Assembly: GCA_012974475.1 (NCBI GenBank)
Contig: JAAXQD010000065.1
Coordinates: forward strand, 1-21,924
From: Desulfobacterales bacterium
GTDB taxonomy: Bacteria > Desulfobacterota > Desulfobacteria > Desulfobacterales > UBA11574
Length of the DNA: 21,924 nt
Direction: 5' to 3'
Shown: positions 14,114 through 21,086 of the stretch, one piece after another
How the letters are laid out: the number at the start of each line of letters is the position of its first letter
Numbering within the stretch: position 1 is the stretch's first letter
The notes under the pieces: generated by a model
Told to the model about the DNA's origin: nothing
What the model saw: the letters and a program-made list of their open reading frames with translations, nothing else
Databases searched by the model: none
Made by a program: the position numbers and the translations under genes

Positions 14114-14569
14114 ATGAACAGCAAATTTTCTTTAAGAAAGACAAACTGCCGTGGATTTACACTGATTGAATTGATGGTCGTCATCGTCATACTCGGGATT
14201 CTTGCAGGGCTCATCATACCCAGGATTATGGGACGGCCCGAGGAGGCAAAACGTCTCAAAGCCAATATGCAGATCGAGAGCCTGGAAACGGCGCTCAAAT
14301 TGTATAAACTCGATAGCGGCATGTATCCGGATACCGAGCAGGGCTTGCAGGCACTTGTCGAGCAGCCCGAGACCGGAATGCAGCCGAAGAACTGGCGTAA
14401 GGGTGGATATCTTGAAAAAGGCAGGGTTCCGAGAGATCCATGGGGCAATGAGTTCGTCTATCTTTCGCCCGGAGTTCACGACGAATACGACATTATTTCA
14501 TATGGCGCAGACGGAGTTTCGGGGGGTGAAGAAAAAAACAAGGATATTAACAGCTGGGAGATTGAATAG
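14114..14569 (+). CDS. gspG: Major pseudopilin GspG
   Basis: Main subunit of the periplasmic pseudopilus that pushes substrates out through the secretin. Seen: prepilin cleavage site RG|FTLIELMVV with the essential Glu at +5 (E19), a hydrophobic N-terminal helix (IVILGILAGLIIP), RIMGRPEEAKR, YPDTEQGLQALV, DPWGNEFVYLSPG and the calcium-loop region DIISYGADGVSGGE. At 151 residues it has the normal length. Two starts are open: the ATG at 14072 overlapping the gspF stop, and the ATG at 14114, which has a strong GGAG 5 bases upstream and gives a 14-residue leader; I prefer the latter. Cleavage and methylation need a prepilin peptidase (GspO/PilD) that is not in this window. Confidence 0.95.
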   Translation: MNSKFSLRKTNCRGFTLIELMVVIVILGILAGLIIPRIMGRPEEAKRLKANMQIESLETALKLYKLDSGMYPDTEQGLQALVEQPETGMQPKNWRKGGYLEKGRVPRDPWGNEFVYLSPGVHDEYDIISYGADGVSGGEEKNKDINSWEIE

Positions 14570-14619
14570 TCATAACAGAGCTCTCCCTGTCCCCGTGTTA
14601 CACCCACATTGATTTAATC

Positions 14620-14899
14620 TTGAAAATCCTGTTCCTCTGGGCCTGGGCAGAAACAATTGGCTATGCCAGTAAATTATTCGACGGGAATAATGGAATGATG
14701 GAATGATGGGTTACGGACAGCCACCAACTTCATAAGATATATGGGCATTTTGATATTTCCGAATTGGGCAACGTTCCGATTTTCGACCCAATATTCCAGT
14801 ATTCCAATATTCCAGCCTTCCAACCACGTGCAATGAGATGTTATCACACCCCTAAGGGGTGAAACCAAAGCCGGGTCCTCTGGGCCCGGATTCTTTACT
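14620..14899. repeat. Composite intergenic repeat, copy B, in the gspG-gspH spacer
   Basis: This fills the 343-base gap between gspG and gspH. Order: left box with TCCTCTGGGCC (14633-14643); inverted arms of 28 bp (14683-14710 and 14787-14814) matching at 22 positions and built from the tandem heptamer TGGAATA/TGGAATG; a CACCCCTAAGGGGTG hairpin (about 14847-14861); and a 38-bp box (14862-14899) identical to 2660-2697. The modules and order match copy A, but the arm sequence is unrelated. A 64-codon minus-strand open frame crosses it; I read that as a by-product of the repeats. The element ends 13 bases before the gspH ATG. Confidence 0.75.
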
Positions 14900-14912
14900 T
14901 CAATAAATCATT

Positions 14913-15425
14913 ATGGTTGGCTTTGAACGAATCAAAGGCTTTACGCTTATCGAACTCGTCGCTGTTGTCGCTCTGATCAGCATTATGCTTTTTTTGGCAA
15001 TTCCCAGGTTTCAGAGCGATTTTTTTACAGACAGCACCAAAAAGGTTTCACGCTGGATTATGTATAAGGTCCCGGCGTTAAAAGAAAATGCGTTCCGAAA
15101 GCAAAAAAAATATGTGCTGCACGTCGGGATCGATTCCGAAAAACTGTGGATAACGCATGAAGGCATGTCGGACGAAGAGCTTCAAGATGCGGAAATGGAT
15201 GGCTACAAACTTCCGGACGACATAAAATTGCAGGATGTTGAATTCCCGGATGAACAGGTAATCTCTGCGGGGCGGGCGGATATTTATTTTTATGAAAAAG
15301 GGTATTCTGATAAAGCGATTATCCATATGGTCCATGACGATGACCATCGATTGTCCTTCCTCATAGAACCTTTTCTGCCGCAAGTCCATTTATATAATAA
15401 ATATGTAGGGTTAGAAGATTCATAA
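14913..15425 (+). CDS. gspH: Minor pseudopilin GspH
   Basis: A 170-residue prepilin-like protein. Leader of nine residues, cleavage site KG|FTLIELVAVV with Glu at +5 (E14), a hydrophobic helix (VVALISIMLFLAIPRF), then a globular part without recognisable motifs. Its place between gspG and gspI and its length fit GspH, a minor pseudopilin at or near the tip; sequence alone would only say type II pseudopilin. No ribosome site is seen in the bases before the ATG, which directly follow the repeat copy B, so initiation may be weak. The stop overlaps an ATG of a short open frame leading to gspI. Confidence 0.85.
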   Translation: MVGFERIKGFTLIELVAVVALISIMLFLAIPRFQSDFFTDSTKKVSRWIMYKVPALKENAFRKQKKYVLHVGIDSEKLWITHEGMSDEELQDAEMDGYKLPDDIKLQDVEFPDEQVISAGRADIYFYEKGYSDKAIIHMVHDDDHRLSFLIEPFLPQVHLYNKYVGLEDS

Positions 15426-15496
15426 TGGTTTTTTTAAATAACTGCCAGCCCGTTTGTTTGTGCAACGTTCGGGCAGCGTCAAAAAACATCCGTTGA
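15425..15496 (+). other. Short 23-codon open frame between gspH and gspI
   Basis: An ATG overlapping the gspH stop (TAATG) opens 23 codons in a different frame and stops in a TGA (15494-15496) overlapping a TTG (15493) of the gspI frame. It could be a coupling peptide that carries ribosomes from gspH to gspI, or the remains of an earlier gspI start lost by frameshift. No protein homology is apparent. Confidence 0.3.
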
Positions 15497-15957
15497 GGTC
15501 GGCAGAGAGCGTGAAAAAAATATTTACCGGGAACCTGGGACGAACCTTAAGAAGGTCGCAGCCCGAAACTCGAAACCCGCAGCCTGAAGCGGGTTTTACG
15601 TTCCTTGAAATCATGGTCGCCATTTCCATTATGGCGATTGTTCTCGTTACGATATATAGAATGCATGCCCAGACCCTCTCCATGAACTATTCTGCAAGGT
15701 TTTATACAACAGCTCCCTTGTTGGCCCAAAAAAAAATGGTTGAAATTGAATCAAAAGGTCAGCAGGATATGACAGACGATTCAGGCGATTTCGGAGATGA
15801 ATTTCCAGGTTACCGCTGGCGAGTTGCCGTAGATGATGTTGAATCAAAAGCACTGGGCGGTGTCGCTGAAAACCTGAAAAAAATCGATATCCTCGTAACT
15901 CTGAACAACGATGAATTCAGGTACAGTGTAAGAACTTATAAATTCTTACAGGAGTGA
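15493..15957 (+). CDS. gspI: Minor pseudopilin GspI
   Basis: Pseudopilin with the cleavage site AG|FTFLEIMVAIS, Glu at +5, a hydrophobic helix (VAISIMAIVLVTIYRM) and a small globular part ending YSVRTYKFLQE; GspI helps nucleate the pseudopilus with J and K. No ATG occurs in frame before the pilin core: the frame opens after a TAA at 15439-15441, and possible starts are TTG 15454, TTG 15493 and GTG 15511. I chose 15493 because it overlaps the stop of the short upstream open frame; GTG 15511 has a weak purine stretch before it. The leader (QPETRNPQPEA) is encoded by imperfect copies of GCAGCCYGAA and CGAAACYCG, low-complexity DNA of intergenic type. gspJ follows 10 bases later. Confidence 0.8.
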   Translation: MRSAESVKKIFTGNLGRTLRRSQPETRNPQPEAGFTFLEIMVAISIMAIVLVTIYRMHAQTLSMNYSARFYTTAPLLAQKKMVEIESKGQQDMTDDSGDFGDEFPGYRWRVAVDDVESKALGGVAENLKKIDILVTLNNDEFRYSVRTYKFLQE

Positions 15958-15967
15958 GGACTAGGGA

Positions 15968-16687
15968 ATGATTCAAAACCGGCAAACACGGCGCCTGAAA
16001 TCCCATATCGATCCCCCTCATCCGGCCTGCGGCTTTACGCTCCTGGAAACTATGATTGCGATTTTTATTTTTGCCGTTGTTGTTACAACGATATTCACTT
16101 CCTACAATGCCTTGTTTTCGGGCAACAAGGCCATCGAACAGGGATCTGCCTCTTATGAAATGGCCAAAAACTGTCTTAGCCGAATGATGATGGATCTGGA
16201 ATCGATCCATGTATCATTACCCCCGGAATACTCGCCACAGAATGTTGCCGATTCCCCTGACCTTTACCGGATTTCCGGGGATGTTGTTGATATTCAGGGA
16301 CGTGAATTTCCAAAACTCAGATTTACTTCCATGTCTCACATCGCCTTTGGCGGAAAAACACAAAACGGAATTGCAGAAATCGTCTATTACGTTCAGACCG
16401 AAGGGGATGGCCGCTACCTGTTGAAACGAGCGGACAACCTGCATCCTTATCCTTTGTTTGAAGAAAAGGCCGGTGATCCTGTATTGTGCAAAGACGTTAA
16501 ATCCCTGACAGTAAAATATTATGACGAAGATGCTACTGAACACGATCTGTGGGACTCCGATGCCGAGGAGTTCGGATATTCCACACCCAGAACAATTCGG
16601 ATAAAACTCGAACTGGCTTCAGCGTCACAGCCCCTGTTGTTTGAAACCATGGTAACACTTCCGGTTTTCAGGGAGAAGAAAAAATGA
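15968..16687 (+). CDS. gspJ: Minor pseudopilin GspJ
   Basis: A 239-residue pseudopilin with a 22-residue leader, cleavage site CG|FTLLETMIAIF with Glu at +5 (E27), a hydrophobic helix (IAIFIFAVVVTTIFTSY), and the larger C-terminal globular domain expected of GspJ, with the family-typical LRFTSMSHIAF and IAEIVYYVQTEGDGRYLLKR stretches. In the family, J with I and K forms the tip complex that starts the pseudopilus. The ATG has GAGG about 9 bases upstream. The stop overlaps the gspK ATG by 4 bases (ATGA), so the two are translationally coupled. Confidence 0.9.
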   Translation: MIQNRQTRRLKSHIDPPHPACGFTLLETMIAIFIFAVVVTTIFTSYNALFSGNKAIEQGSASYEMAKNCLSRMMMDLESIHVSLPPEYSPQNVADSPDLYRISGDVVDIQGREFPKLRFTSMSHIAFGGKTQNGIAEIVYYVQTEGDGRYLLKRADNLHPYPLFEEKAGDPVLCKDVKSLTVKYYDEDATEHDLWDSDAEEFGYSTPRTIRIKLELASASQPLLFETMVTLPVFREKKK

Positions 16688-17751
16688 GTTTTCTTGGAAA
16701 CAACCGTGGAATCGCCCTTCTCGTTACCTTGGCCATTATTGCGATATTGATTCCGGTGACACTGGAAATGAACCGGAAGATGCTCTCAGCGGTCTTTTCC
16801 GCGGCCGCAACCAGAGATCGAATTACGCTGTTGAACATGGCTTCATCCGGCATAGAAATAGGGAAAGCGATGCTGGTAAAAGATAAAAATGATTCCGACT
16901 CCGATTCGCTTCAGGAAGACTGGGCGGAATCTGAAAAAATCATCGAAGTTCTTCAGGATATTCCCTTTGAACAAGGGACGGTCACCTTAACCATCGGTGA
17001 TGAACTCGGTAAAATTCAGATCAACAGCCTTGTTAAATTGCCGAATGGACACAGCTTTAACGAACCCCAAAGAATTATGTGGGAGCAATTTTTAACCGGT
17101 TTAATGTCTCAAAATGAATTGTTTGAGGGTTTAGAACCGTTGACCATCATAAACTCGGTCAAAGACTGGCTCGATTCCGGGGACGATGATGCCATCACGG
17201 GGCTGAATGGCGCAGAGTCAGACTATTATCAGGATCTCGACCCGCCGTACACCTGCAAAAACGGTCCGATTACCCATATTGGTGAACTTGCACTCATTAG
17301 AGGGATTACACCGGAGCTGCTCAACGGCGCAGGCGGGGTGTCGGGACTCTCGGATCATATTACCGTCTTTGGAGTGCGCAAAACTGCGGACAATACCTTT
17401 ACCTATGAAGGAAAAATAAATGTCAACACTGCAGATCTTCCGACACTTTCGGCAATTCTGCCTTTAGGGAGCGAATCCCTTGCACAGGCAATTTACGACT
17501 ACCGCAAAGATATCTCCGAATCCGAATATATCCACGATCTTTCAAGCCCAACCTGGTATAAAAAGGTCCCCGGTATGGGCGATATTAACATCGATTCAAA
17601 CCTTATCACAATTTCCAGTGATTTTTTTCGAATCGAATCTGTTGCAACGTTAAACGAGATGAAAGTAAAAATAAATACAGTGGTTAAAAGAGAAAAAAAC
17701 CAAAAAACAGGAAAATGGACCTGCAAAGTCCTGCGGTGGGAGACAGGGTAG
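16684..17751 (+). CDS. gspK: Minor pseudopilin GspK
   Basis: The largest pseudopilin, 355 residues. Short leader MSFLGNNRG, then IALLVTLAIIAILIPVTLEM. As usual for GspK the +5 residue is not Glu (Val here), consistent with a tip position that nothing stacks below. The body holds two helix-hairpin-helix-like (SAM-like) parts typical of the family, with the segment INVNTADLPTLSAILP (about 246-261) and an earlier LGKIQINSLV and DWLDSGDDD (calcium-binding-type acidic run). GGGAG lies 8 bases before the ATG. It is the last of the run of overlapping genes; a 208-base spacer with its own promoter separates it from gspL. Confidence 0.9.
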   Translation: MSFLGNNRGIALLVTLAIIAILIPVTLEMNRKMLSAVFSAAATRDRITLLNMASSGIEIGKAMLVKDKNDSDSDSLQEDWAESEKIIEVLQDIPFEQGTVTLTIGDELGKIQINSLVKLPNGHSFNEPQRIMWEQFLTGLMSQNELFEGLEPLTIINSVKDWLDSGDDDAITGLNGAESDYYQDLDPPYTCKNGPITHIGELALIRGITPELLNGAGGVSGLSDHITVFGVRKTADNTFTYEGKINVNTADLPTLSAILPLGSESLAQAIYDYRKDISESEYIHDLSSPTWYKKVPGMGDINIDSNLITISSDFFRIESVATLNEMKVKINTVVKREKNQKTGKWTCKVLRWETG

Positions 17752-17794
17752 AACACTCAAACAGCGATTTGCCAAAACACCGGACACCTGAACG

Positions 17795-17860
17795 CCTGTT
17801 GACCTGTTTCATTCGCTTAAAATGATACGACTTTTTAAGTGATAGGCAACAGGGACGTCC
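17795..17860. repeat. Nested palindrome in the gspK-gspL spacer
   Basis: Outer arms CCTGTTG (17795-17801) and CAACAGG (17847-17853), and inner arms CTTAAAA (17816-17822) and TTTTAAG (17833-17839) around a 10-base loop. The palindrome GGACGTCC follows at 17853-17860. The run CAACAGGGACGTCC resembles ends of repeats that travel with REP-associated IS200-like transposases, but no transposase is present. It could alternatively attenuate read-through from gspK. Confidence 0.5.
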
Positions 17861-17903
17861 TTCATGAGAAATTTGAGCTATGCGTCGAAGAAAGAGGTTT
17901 GAC

Positions 17904-17932
17904 TTGACAAATTAATCATAACCTACTATAAT
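17904..17932 (+). promoter_or_regulatory. Perfect-consensus sigma-70 promoter for gspL
   Basis: TTGACA (17904-17909), exactly 17 bases, then TATAAT (17927-17932). Both boxes and the spacing match consensus completely. The transcript would start about 20 bases before the gspL ATG, giving a very short leader. It can drive gspL-M-N-C independently of the gspF promoter. Confidence 0.85.
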
Positions 17933-17959
17933 TACGCTTAATTTAATTTAAAGAAAACC

Positions 17960-19414
17960 ATGAGAAGAAAGATACTGGGACTAGACATACGACATGATGC
18001 GGTATCAGCGGTTCTTATAAAGAGCGGTATCAAAGGAACTGCCATAGAGGCCCATGTTCATGTTCCCCTATCCGACCGAAAAGAGGATGAACCCGGCTGG
18101 GTTGCGCCACTTGAAACCATCGTGAAGAAGATGGATATATCCGGTTCCGTCTGCGTGGCGTCCTTTCCTGCTGACGAGATATCCTATCGAAATATTCAAG
18201 TCCCGTTTAAGGGTCAAAAAAAAATTAAAAAAATTCTGCCGTATGAACTATCGCCAACCTTCCCGTTTCCCACAGATGACCTGATCATCGATTTTATTAC
18301 AGTGAAAGTGCCTGATAATATAAACGATAACAACCTTATGGCTGCTGCAGTAGAAAAATCGAAGCTCCAATCTTTTTTAGATACACTTGCCACGTTTAAT
18401 ATCGCGCCTGAAACGGTTACTGTTGGCGGCTACCCCACAGCATTGCGCCTGGCCCATATTTTAGACAACCGTAAGAATTGGGTCGTCGTTGACATAGACA
18501 GCAACAAAGGCACTATATTTTTTATTTTGTCCGGGGGGGTTTGCCTGATACGTTCTTTTCCAATACGTTCTGATGGCCGTTCATACAAAATAAAATCCCT
18601 TTGCAACACCATACGGCGGACACACGCTGCATTGGAAAAGATGATTGGATTGGAATTTGATTCGGACGGTTTGTTTATTACAGGATGCGGCCTGGATGAT
18701 TTGGGTTTTGAACAGGACATGGCACAGGCATTGGGATTGCCCATCCAACGGATAGACCTGTTAGGGGATACAGATCTTTTAAAACATCAAGATCCGCCAA
18801 AATCCTGGGTTCCACTCCTCATGGACAATGCCCTTTCATTGGCGCTTATGGAAGTTGAAGGTGCCATTGGATTAAATTTCCGAAAAGGCCCTTTTGCTTC
18901 AAAAAAGTTCTGGGAGGAAAATAAAAAAAGTCTGATCCAAACCGGAGTTTTCTTTGCTTTAGTGGTGGCATTGGCGTTTTTCAACGTCTTTATCGACTCA
19001 TATTTTACGGGGAAAAGGGTGACCCGTCTGGACCATCAAATCACAGATATTTTTACTTCGACATTTCCGGATGTCAAAAAAATTGTCGACCCGGTTCAAC
19101 AGATGCGGATAAAAGTACAGGCGGCTAGAAAAAAGATGTTGTTTCCGGGAGAAGCCGAAACACCGATACGGGCCATTGATATTCTAAACAATATCAGTCA
19201 ACGTATTCCGAGAGAAATGGACGTTACCCTTACACGGATGGTTATAGGATCGGAGAATGTTGTCATTTCAGGGGATACAGATACCTTCAATTCCGTGGAC
19301 AACATAAAGAGCCGGCTGGAACAGGTAAACGCTTTTAAAAAAATCATTATCAGTTCCGCCAATATCAACAAATCGGACAACCGGGTGCGTTTTAAGCTGA
19401 AGATCATATTTTGA
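17960..19414 (+). CDS. gspL: Type II secretion inner-membrane protein GspL
   Basis: Bitopic platform protein that holds the ATPase GspE on the cytoplasmic side. 484 residues: an N-terminal actin-like (PilM-like) domain starting RRKILGLDIRHDAVSAVLI, with KKILPYELSPTFPFP (90-104) and the second lobe VVVDIDSNKGTIFF (175-188); one membrane segment at about 326-345; and a periplasmic ferredoxin-like C-terminal domain (about 370-484) ending in FKKIIISSANIN. Longer than the roughly 400 residues of enterobacterial GspL, with the extra length in the cytoplasmic domain. The only start-proximal purine run is AAAGAAAA. It has its own consensus promoter. A 211-base spacer with a palindromic element follows before gspM. 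Confidence 0.9.
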   Translation: MRRKILGLDIRHDAVSAVLIKSGIKGTAIEAHVHVPLSDRKEDEPGWVAPLETIVKKMDISGSVCVASFPADEISYRNIQVPFKGQKKIKKILPYELSPTFPFPTDDLIIDFITVKVPDNINDNNLMAAAVEKSKLQSFLDTLATFNIAPETVTVGGYPTALRLAHILDNRKNWVVVDIDSNKGTIFFILSGGVCLIRSFPIRSDGRSYKIKSLCNTIRRTHAALEKMIGLEFDSDGLFITGCGLDDLGFEQDMAQALGLPIQRIDLLGDTDLLKHQDPPKSWVPLLMDNALSLALMEVEGAIGLNFRKGPFASKKFWEENKKSLIQTGVFFALVVALAFFNVFIDSYFTGKRVTRLDHQITDIFTSTFPDVKKIVDPVQQMRIKVQAARKKMLFPGEAETPIRAIDILNNISQRIPREMDVTLTRMVIGSENVVISGDTDTFNSVDNIKSRLEQVNAFKKIIISSANINKSDNRVRFKLKIIF

Positions 19415-19445
19415 CAGGCTGTTGCCCAAACAATAATTCCTTATA

Positions 19446-19596
19446 TTATTAACCCGGCAATTAAAAAATCGTCATTCCGGCCCTATCGAAGCGGAGAGCC
19501 GGAATCCACAACTCATTCTATTTCCTGGATTCCCGCTTTCGCGGGAATGACAAGTGAAAAAAGCATGGTTTGTATATTTAATTGCCGGTTTAATAA
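19446..19596. repeat. 151-bp nested palindromic element between gspL and gspM
   Basis: Ends are 20-bp inverted repeats (19446-19465 and 19577-19596) with a single mismatch, centred on CCGGCAATTAAA. Inside are two further nested pairs: GTCATTCC (19471-19478) with GGAATGAC (19544-19551), and GGAATCCA (19501-19508) with TGGATTCC (19526-19533), plus a CCCGC-TTTC-GCGGG hairpin (19532-19544). The GTCATTCC and CGCGGGAATGAC core belongs to a repeat type I recognise from many proteobacterial genomes. No coding capacity and no clear flanking duplication. Confidence 0.8.
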
Positions 19597-19625
19597 CGTC
19601 CACGAACCGAGAATAGACGGCACAT

Positions 19626-20153
19626 ATGTTGAGAAAACTGACAAAGAGAGATAGAATTGCAATTTATGGATTATCAGGGGTTGTCTGCCTGTTTATTATT
19701 ATTCGATTTTTCGTATTCCCATCCATTGACAAGAGAGAACGTCTTAAAAGGGCACTCCAGGTTAAAGCAGAAAGCCTTGAAGAGATGATCGCCCTAAAGT
19801 CCGAGTACAGTGCCATTAACCAGAGCGCAAATTTATCAAGGATGCGTTTGGAAAACAGGAAAAAAGATTTTACCCTGTTTTCTTTCCTCGACAGACTTAC
19901 CGGTGTGGCAGGGATCAAAGAGCGTGTAACGTACATGAAGCCTTCAACAAGCGTTCAGAAAGACAGCCCATACAAGATATCTCAGGTGGAAATGAAACTC
20001 CAGAGCCTGACATTAGAGCAGTTGACCACGTACCTGCACATGATCGAAACATCAAAAAACATGGTCTATATAAAAAGGCTTTCCATATTGAAGACCGGTA
20101 AGCAAGAGGGGTTTATCGACGCGGTTATACAGGTTGAAGCGGTTGAGAAATGA
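19626..20153 (+). CDS. gspM: Type II secretion inner-membrane protein GspM
   Basis: A 175-residue bitopic protein: basic N-terminus (MLRKLTKRDR), one membrane segment at about 11-30, a coiled-coil-prone stretch (about 35-80, KRERLKRALQVKAESLEEM), and a small periplasmic ferredoxin-like domain with the pattern KISQVEMKLQSLTLEQLTTYL and VYIKRLSI. It resembles PilO-type proteins; context (gspL before, gspN after) makes it GspM, the GspL partner in the platform. Sequence identity in this family is low, so the call leans on order and topology. The ribosome site is weak (GACGG). Its stop overlaps the first of three in-line ATGs that open gspN. Confidence 0.82.
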   Translation: MLRKLTKRDRIAIYGLSGVVCLFIIIRFFVFPSIDKRERLKRALQVKAESLEEMIALKSEYSAINQSANLSRMRLENRKKDFTLFSFLDRLTGVAGIKERVTYMKPSTSVQKDSPYKISQVEMKLQSLTLEQLTTYLHMIETSKNMVYIKRLSILKTGKQEGFIDAVIQVEAVEK

Positions 20154-21025
20154 TGATGAGCAATACCCGAAAATGGTTGCCGTATGTCATATACAGCATG
20201 GGGGCTGCACTATTTTTCATTTACTATCTGTTCCCGTCAGATACCGTAAAAAACATTATAACATCTAATTTTAATACTGCCAATCCAGGGGTGAATATTA
20301 CCATCGATCATATAACCCCTTCTTTTCCCCCTGGCTTGAAGTTACATCATGTAAATTTGTATTACCTGAATGACGCGTTGTTTAAGGTAGAACGGATTAA
20401 GATCGCTCCGAAACTATTGTCGCTTTTTCGTTCAAGGATCATTTTTTTTTTCAAAGGGAGCGCTTTTAAAGGCAGTTTAGAGGGAAGGGGAGAGTTCTCC
20501 AAAGATAGGCCGTATCAAAATTTTATGGTTCAAGGAAAACTTTCCGGTGTTCAGATGAAGGAAATCTCCGCTGTTAAACGTTATTTCGGCCGTTCGATAA
20601 CAGGAATGCTCAACGGTGACTTCACCTGCAGAAGTGGTGGAGAATCCGGAGGGAGCCTTGGGACCCAGCTTGTCATTTCAGACGGTGAGGTAGAACTCTT
20701 AACGCCTGTTTTCAATATAAAGCGCATACCTTTCCGTAAAATTGACGCTGATCTGACAATGATCGATCGAAGGCTTAAAGTCAAACGATGCGACATGGAG
20801 GGACCATCGATGGATGGCAGCATCTCCGGTGCTGTCACGTTAAAAGATCCTCCAGGAGACAGTTATTTAAAGCTATCTGGTATGATTAAACCGAATCGGT
20901 TATTTCTCGAAAATTTGGGAAAAAATCTTCCGGAAAATCTATTGCCTGAAAAGGTAATGAAAAAAGGCGTCATTCGAATCAGAATTTACGGTACGCTGGA
21001 CGAACCCCGTTTTTTTCTGAATTAG
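20150..21025 (+). CDS. gspN: Type II secretion protein GspN
   Basis: A 291-residue protein with one N-terminal membrane segment (about 9-27, LPYVIYSMGAALFFIYYLF) and a long beta-rich periplasmic part of AsmA-like character, with features such as NITIDHITPSFPPGLKLHHV, MDGSISGAVTL and the end GTLDEPRFFLN. This is the larger GspN type found in deltaproteobacteria and spirochaetes; its role in secretion is accessory and not well defined. Three ATGs at 20150, 20153 and 20156 overlap or follow the gspM stop; the first is used here because of the ATGA overlap. A 61-base gap leads to gspC. Confidence 0.82.
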   Translation: MMMSNTRKWLPYVIYSMGAALFFIYYLFPSDTVKNIITSNFNTANPGVNITIDHITPSFPPGLKLHHVNLYYLNDALFKVERIKIAPKLLSLFRSRIIFFFKGSAFKGSLEGRGEFSKDRPYQNFMVQGKLSGVQMKEISAVKRYFGRSITGMLNGDFTCRSGGESGGSLGTQLVISDGEVELLTPVFNIKRIPFRKIDADLTMIDRRLKVKRCDMEGPSMDGSISGAVTLKDPPGDSYLKLSGMIKPNRLFLENLGKNLPENLLPEKVMKKGVIRIRIYGTLDEPRFFLN

Positions 21026-21086
21026 CGGGAAGTTTAGAGGTTAAGAAACCGATGTTTCACGCGAACCGTGAGCCGTGTTAAAATTT

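Noticed and set aside
14674..14868. 64-codon minus-strand open frame in the gspG-gspH spacer
   Set aside because: Its sequence (WNIGILEYW, FHHSIIP) is the direct reading of TGGAATA-type tandem repeats in copy B; such readings recur wherever these repeats occur and carry no gene signals.
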